Source: CAVRUZ01 sp963724495 (lineage in GTDB: Bacteria; Actinomycetota; Actinomycetes; Propionibacteriales; DAIQRJ01). From it: a stretch of DNA of 64,000 bases. The stretch covers positions 124,001 through 188,000 of the forward strand of contig CAVRUZ010000005.1 in assembly GCA_963724495.1 (NCBI GenBank), in the 5' to 3' direction. Numbering within the stretch: position 1 is the first letter of the stretch; each line of letters starts with the position of its first letter. Under the pieces are notes generated by a model. That model did not search any database. It was not told where the DNA came from and saw nothing but the letters and a program-made list of their open reading frames with translations. A program made the translations under genes and the position numbers. Shown in pieces: positions 60,354 to 64,000 of the stretch.

Positions 60354-61199
60354 GTGGCGCATGAGTTGCGTGCGTCGGGGCAGACCCGTCGACCAGGCGG
60401 CTGGAAAACGATCCGGCCCGAGGCTCTGGTTCCCGCCGAGCGTGACGTCGGCACCGGCAAGGTGATCCCGCAAGCAGGTAGTTCCGATCGGCAATCCAAG
60501 GATCGGCGCGACGAGCGGCACGATTCCCGTCGGCAGCCACGGCCGGCTGATGCCCGGTTGGCTGTCCCACGCCCGAAGGTGCCCAGGAAGCGCTTGAAGG
60601 TCATGGTCGTCGCAGTTTCCGCAGGAGTCCTGATCGTGGCCGCCACCGGTGTGGCAGTGGCCCGCAACCGCCAACAGCCTCCGGACCCGCAGGCCCTCGC
60701 CGGTGTTCCGGCGGGCGGAGTGGCCACGAGCCCGGCAGCCGGCTCCACGCCCGGCGCCGCCTCCACGACGCCTTCATCGACAACGGTTGTGCCGGCGGCC
60801 CCACCCGTGTACCGCGGCACGTTCGTCTTCCGGGGGATCCCTCTCAGCTCGGGTCAGGGGTCTTCTGTCAGCCGGAACCCGGCCGACGCCAGGATCATCT
60901 GCCAGACGGGGGCTTGCTCCTTGATCGTCTCCGGCTACCCCTGGCCGCAGGGCGTGACCGTCAACGCCGGGGACGGCTCACCCGGCACGTATCGGACTTC
61001 ATACCCGGCTGCGAGCAACGCCGCGCGATGCAAGTCCCTCGACAATCGTGACACCTTCGAGGCGACAGTCACGGTGTCGGCTCGCACGGTCACCGTCAAG
61101 ACAATCTCGCCAGGCTTCGCGATGATCCGGTGCAGCAGCACATCATCACTCGAGCGGGCCGGTGCAAGCCGGTCCTTCACCGGAACGCTCGTGCCGTGA
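60354..61199 (+). CDS. Membrane-anchored extracytoplasmic protein, unknown function
   Basis: A 281-aa protein with a basic, disordered N-terminal ~75 residues and one membrane helix (LKVMVVAVSAGVLIVAATGVAVA). An Ala/Thr/Ser/Pro linker (~105-145) follows, then an outer domain of ~130 residues with paired Cys (IICQTGACSLIVSG; ARCKSLDNRD; IRCSSTSS) that may form disulfides. The order suggests a type II anchored surface or wall protein. GTG 60354 is a tentative start. I do not recognise the outer domain. Confidence 0.6.
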   Translation: MAHELRASGQTRRPGGWKTIRPEALVPAERDVGTGKVIPQAGSSDRQSKDRRDERHDSRRQPRPADARLAVPRPKVPRKRLKVMVVAVSAGVLIVAATGVAVARNRQQPPDPQALAGVPAGGVATSPAAGSTPGAASTTPSSTTVVPAAPPVYRGTFVFRGIPLSSGQGSSVSRNPADARIICQTGACSLIVSGYPWPQGVTVNAGDGSPGTYRTSYPAASNAARCKSLDNRDTFEATVTVSARTVTVKTISPGFAMIRCSSTSSLERAGASRSFTGTLVP

Positions 61200-61271
61200 C
61201 GGTTACGACCCGGCCTCAACTTCCACACGCCACAGCATCCGCATGCACAACACACGAAAGGCACAGTTCCC

Positions 61272-61583
61272 ATGGGTGAAAAAGGCAACATGACCTCGAG
61301 CGAGCTCACCTCGATGTTGGAGGGACAGGGCGGCAGTGCCGCCGCAGTGGTCGGCACCGCCGGCGACACGGTCACTACCGTCACTACGGGCTCGGGGACG
61401 ACGGTGATCGACACTGCCACCACCCTGAGCGAGAAGCTCGTCGACAAGGGCATCGGCATCGGCGGCGACGAGGCGAGAGACCGCCTGAAGGATCGCCGCG
61501 ATTCACGAAGCATGCAGCCTGATGCGAGTCCCCCGGCGACCTCGGATGAGCCGACCGAGCCACCGGGGACTGCTGCGGGCTGA
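61272..61583 (+). CDS. Small Thr/Gly-rich protein, unknown function
   Basis: A 103-aa protein without signal peptide. Residues 1-50 are rich in Thr, Val and Gly (AAAVVGTAGDTVTTVTTGSG), then a charged helix (GGDEARDRLKDRRDSRS) and an acidic Pro/Thr tail. ATG 61272 lies 72 bases after the membrane-anchored gene, with AAAGGCACAG upstream. The two may share a transcript. No family is recognised, and it may be partly disordered. Confidence 0.45.
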   Translation: MGEKGNMTSSELTSMLEGQGGSAAAVVGTAGDTVTTVTTGSGTTVIDTATTLSEKLVDKGIGIGGDEARDRLKDRRDSRSMQPDASPPATSDEPTEPPGTAAG

Positions 61584-61595
61584 GGCGGCTAGGGC

Positions 61596-62039
61596 TCAGC
61601 CCTGGTTGCTGTAGACCCGCGTCGGCGTGATCAGCGCGACCGTGCGCCGCTGCTCGGCCATCACCCGGTCGTACTCGTCCCAGTCGTCGTGTCGTCCGCC
61701 GGCGGCGGTGAACACGTCGCGCAGCAGCAGCCGCAGACGCTCCGGGTCCAGCCAGGGCTGCGAATCGTCCGGGCCGGCCAGCTCGGCGTTGCCCTCGACC
61801 GTTGCCCACTGCCAGCCGTTCTTGAAGGTGGTGGTCACCTGCGGTCGCGCCCGGATGTTCGCGATCTTCACCCTGCCGTAGGTGACGAAGGCCAGGACTG
61901 GCACGCCGGTGGAGGGATGGTCCAGCACCCCGGCGTTGACCAGCGAGGACTGGATGGTGCTGTCGGCGCGCAGGGTCGACACGATCGCGAGCCCCTGCTC
62001 GCTGCGACCGAGTGCTGCCGCTTCCTGAAGCGTGGTCAT
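61596..62039 (-). CDS. PPOX-class, probably F420-dependent, flavin/deazaflavin oxidoreductase
   Basis: A 147-aa split-barrel protein. GLAIVSTLRADSTIQSSLVNAGVLDHPSTGVPVLAFV opens the barrel. VKIANIRARPQVTTTFKNGWQWATVEGNAELAGPDD is the cofactor-contacting middle. The end RTVALITPTRVYSNQG resembles F420-binding members, which are typical of actinomycetes. The substrate is unknown. GGGAG precedes ATG 62039; longer frames run into the neighbouring kinase promoter. Confidence 0.85.
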   Translation of the reverse strand: MTTLQEAAALGRSEQGLAIVSTLRADSTIQSSLVNAGVLDHPSTGVPVLAFVTYGRVKIANIRARPQVTTTFKNGWQWATVEGNAELAGPDDSQPWLDPERLRLLLRDVFTAAGGRHDDWDEYDRVMAEQRRTVALITPTRVYSNQG

Positions 62040-62121
62040 CTGTACTCCCGCAGTGTGTTCAGCCTGTCCGTTGGGGGAAAACAGCTTGCCCGGACGGCGG
62101 CCGGTTGGCGAGGCTCGAACG

Positions 62122-63051
62122 GTGACAGAGAGTTTGGCTGCGAGCTCGCATAGCCGACCCGACGGGCGTGGCGGGATAGACGCCGCCCTCGTTCGTCGAC
62201 TCGTCCGCAGCCAGTTCCCCGAGTGGGGCGACCTACCGGTCGTTCCCGTCGAGGTCGACGGCTGGGACAACCGGACCTTCCACCTCGGCGACGACATGAC
62301 CGTCCGACTCCCGAGCGCAGCCGGCTATGCGGCCTCGGTGGAGAAGGAGCAACGCTTCCTGCCGTTCCTGGCTCCGCACCTGCCGCTCCCGGTTCCGGTT
62401 CCGCTGGCCAAGGGGCAGCCGGGCGAGGGCTACCCCCACCACTGGTCGATCAACCGCTGGCTCCACGGCGAGACCGCGAGCCTCGATCGGATCGACGATC
62501 TGAGTGAGTTCGCCACCACCCTTGCCGGGTTTCTCCTTGCGCTGCAGGGAGTGGATGCCAGCAGCGGTCCGCCGGCCGGTGCGCACAGCTTCTACCGCGG
62601 GGCCTCGCTGACCCATTACGACCAGGAGACCAGGCGTTCGATTGACGCTCTTGCCGGCCGAATCCCCGCGGACCGGGCGCTCGCGGTGTGGGAGGCCGCG
62701 CTCTCCACGACCTGGACCCAGGACCCGGTCTGGTTCCACGGTGACGTGGCCGCGGGGAATCTCCTGGTCGAGGACGGGCGGCTCGTTGCCGTGATCGACT
62801 TCGGAACCTCGGGTGTCGGCGACCCGGCCTGCGACCTCGTCATCGCGTGGACGCTGCTTTCGGGTGAGAGCCGGGAGACGTTCCGGCGGGCCCTTCCGCT
62901 CGACGCCGGCACCTGGGCCCGCGCACGGGGCTGGGAACTGTGGAAGGCGCTCATCACGCTGGTGCAGAAGATCGACTCGGAGCCCGCGGCCGCCGCAGTT
63001 CCGCGCCGCGAGATCGACGAGGTCATCGCCGACCACGAGCTCCGTGCGTGA
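62122..63051 (+). CDS. APH-family phosphotransferase
   Basis: A 309-aa kinase. PVEVDGWDNRTFHLGDDMTVRLPSAAGYAASVEKEQRFLP is the ATP-binding lobe, with Arg in place of the usual Lys. WFHGDVAAGNLLV is the catalytic H-x-D-x-x-x-x-N loop and LVAVIDFGTSGVGDPACDLVIAW carries the metal-binding Asp. It resembles the aminoglycoside phosphotransferase group widespread in soil bacteria whose substrates are mostly unknown. GTG 62122 is the start chosen from homology. It is divergent from the PPOX-class gene. Confidence 0.87.
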   Translation: MTESLAASSHSRPDGRGGIDAALVRRLVRSQFPEWGDLPVVPVEVDGWDNRTFHLGDDMTVRLPSAAGYAASVEKEQRFLPFLAPHLPLPVPVPLAKGQPGEGYPHHWSINRWLHGETASLDRIDDLSEFATTLAGFLLALQGVDASSGPPAGAHSFYRGASLTHYDQETRRSIDALAGRIPADRALAVWEAALSTTWTQDPVWFHGDVAAGNLLVEDGRLVAVIDFGTSGVGDPACDLVIAWTLLSGESRETFRRALPLDAGTWARARGWELWKALITLVQKIDSEPAAAAVPRREIDEVIADHELRA

Positions 63052-63093
63052 CCTGCGTCGGAGGAACTCGGGCCGCCTCCTAGGGTGTGGCGC

Positions 63094-63363
63094 ATGATCG
63101 CCGTCCAGGTCGCCTTCGCTCCCGAAGCCGAAGCCCGGCTCGCTCTCAGACCCCAGCACCGGGAGAGGCTGGCCGCCCTGCTCGCGGAGGGAACGCTCAT
63201 CGCGGCCGGCCCGTACGCCGACGAGTCCGGAGCACTGCTGCTGTTCGACGCCGATCGAGCCGCCGTGGAGGCCGCCATCGCGGACGATCCCTACTACCGC
63301 GCCGACGGCGTCACGGTGGTGTCGATCGCCGACTGGTCGCCGGTCATCGGGAGCATCGGCTAG
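63094..63363 (+). CDS. YciI-family protein
   Basis: An 89-aa ferredoxin-like-fold protein. Family marks are RLALRPQHRERLAALLAEGTLIAAGPYADESGALLLFDADRAAVEAAIADDPYYRADGVT, including the H..(L)..G.L..AGP and DPY segments. Members may be small enzymes or binding proteins, and one His and Asp are conserved. Function unknown. ATG 63094 is used; the adjoining gene on the same strand starts 65 bases after the stop. Confidence 0.87.
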   Translation: MIAVQVAFAPEAEARLALRPQHRERLAALLAEGTLIAAGPYADESGALLLFDADRAAVEAAIADDPYYRADGVTVVSIADWSPVIGSIG

Positions 63364-63427
63364 CCGCTTCCGGTCCGCCACCGCCGGGCAAGGTCATCGA
63401 CCACCTGGCGGTGCGACACTCGGGCGC

Positions 63428-64000
63428 ATGTCTTCGGCCCCCACCCGCTTCGACGGCGTTCTGTTCTTCCCGGTCACGCCGTTCTGGCCCGACGGGGAAG
63501 TGCATGCCGCCAGGCTCGAACAGCACATTGCGGAGCGGCTCGCTGACGGGCCAGGGGCGGTCTTCGTCGCCTGCGGGACCGGGGAGTTCAACGCGCTGTC
63601 GCTCGCCGAGTACCGCGACGTCGTGACGACCGCGGTTCGCGTCGTCGGCGGGCGGGTGCCGGTGTTCGCCGGTGCCGGCGGCACCTGGGCGACAGCGCGC
63701 GAACAAGTGCACGCGGCCAGGTCGGCAGGAGTCGACGGGCTGTTGTTGATGCCGCCGTATCTCGTTTCGGGCTCGCAGGCCGGTCTTCTCGACTACGTCC
63801 GAGCCATCGGAACCGAGGCTGGGCTGCCGGTCATCGTCTACAGCCGGAACACGGCCGTCTTCAGCGTTGCATCGGCGGTGGAGCTCACGGCGATGCCCCA
63901 TGTCGTCGGGTTCAAGGACGGCTCCGGCGACATCGAGACGGTGGCGTTGACGGTGTCGGCCGTCCGCCGGGCGATCGCCGAGTCGGCTGACCCGGACCGT
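63428..64000 (+). CDS. kdgD: 5-dehydro-4-deoxyglucarate dehydratase (partial, C-terminus off the right edge)
   Basis: The first 191 residues of a DHDPS-fold enzyme. LFFPVTPFWPDGEV, VACGTGEFNALSLAEYRDVV, GAGGTWATAREQVHAARSAGVDGLLLMPPYL, Tyr in IVYSRNTAVF and the Schiff-base Lys in VVGFKDGSGDIE match KdgD, which converts 5-keto-4-deoxyglucarate to 2-oxoglutarate semialdehyde with loss of CO2 and water. It suggests glucarate or galactarate use from pectin-like material, in line with the glycosidases at 1.7-17 kb. The remainder lies beyond base 64000. Confidence 0.88.
   Translation, partial: MSSAPTRFDGVLFFPVTPFWPDGEVHAARLEQHIAERLADGPGAVFVACGTGEFNALSLAEYRDVVTTAVRVVGGRVPVFAGAGGTWATAREQVHAARSAGVDGLLLMPPYLVSGSQAGLLDYVRAIGTEAGLPVIVYSRNTAVFSVASAVELTAMPHVVGFKDGSGDIETVALTVSAVRRAIAESADPDR

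Noticed and set aside
1..64000. Prophage, integrative element or biosynthetic gene cluster
   Set aside because: There is no integrase, transposase, phage structural gene, PKS/NRPS gene or tRNA-flanked boundary anywhere in the window.

Overview
The window is very GC-rich, has short intergenic gaps, many GTG starts and frequent 4-base stop/start overlaps. Several gene families point to a free-living actinomycete: a fused ATP-grasp/alpha-E protein, the CE1758/CE1759-type flavin pair, a SoxR-type regulator, and lysine 6-aminotransferase. The order cannot be fixed from this window; Propionibacteriales-like soil bacteria are my guess. I see no rRNA, tRNA, CRISPR array, transposase, integrase or phage genes.

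Layout. 0-5 kb: partial acetyltransferase, VIT-family metal transporter, GH29 alpha-fucosidase behind a 12-bp palindrome, and an unassigned toroid protein. 5-14 kb: fdhD-mobA, two aminoglycoside-phosphotransferase-like kinases, an ArsR/hydrolase divergent pair, bioY, ribokinase, a serine esterase and an AEC transporter. 14-18 kb: a GH140-like and GH172-like glycosidase pair (the GH172 gene is frameshifted) and a frameshifted PadR regulator. 18-31 kb: PhyH oxygenase, NAD synthetase, GST, intradiol-dioxygenase-like Tat lipoprotein, ABC-F protein, a DrrAB-type exporter with its own PadR regulator, and a protealysin-type protease carrying an emfourin-like inhibitor domain. 31-40 kb: thpR, DinB, PanE-type reductase, and a three-gene lysine catabolic operon (lat, DUF1338/hglS, aminoadipate-semialdehyde dehydrogenase). 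40-46 kb: a tightly coupled patatin-CHAT protease-MBL hydrolase operon. 46-54 kb: flavin reductase/monooxygenase pair, a Zur-type znuABC operon in which znuA and znuB are frameshifted, soxR with its box, a methyltransferase and a SRPBCC/ArsR pair. 54-64 kb: DODA dioxygenase, EamA, SDR, ATP-grasp/alpha-E plus transglutaminase, small unknown genes, and a truncated kdgD.

Three points stand out. First, the patatin-CHAT-MBL operon has the composition expected of a toxin/defence module (lipid-attacking effector, caspase-like protease, metallo-hydrolase), and I do not recognise it as a named system. Second, three intergenic copies of a ~71-bp palindromic element share ACATGCA/TGCATGT ends. Third, at least six reading-frame breaks in five otherwise intact genes, plus two more in a probable remnant, are all explained by one extra base. 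That pattern looks more like insertion errors in the assembly than like biology.
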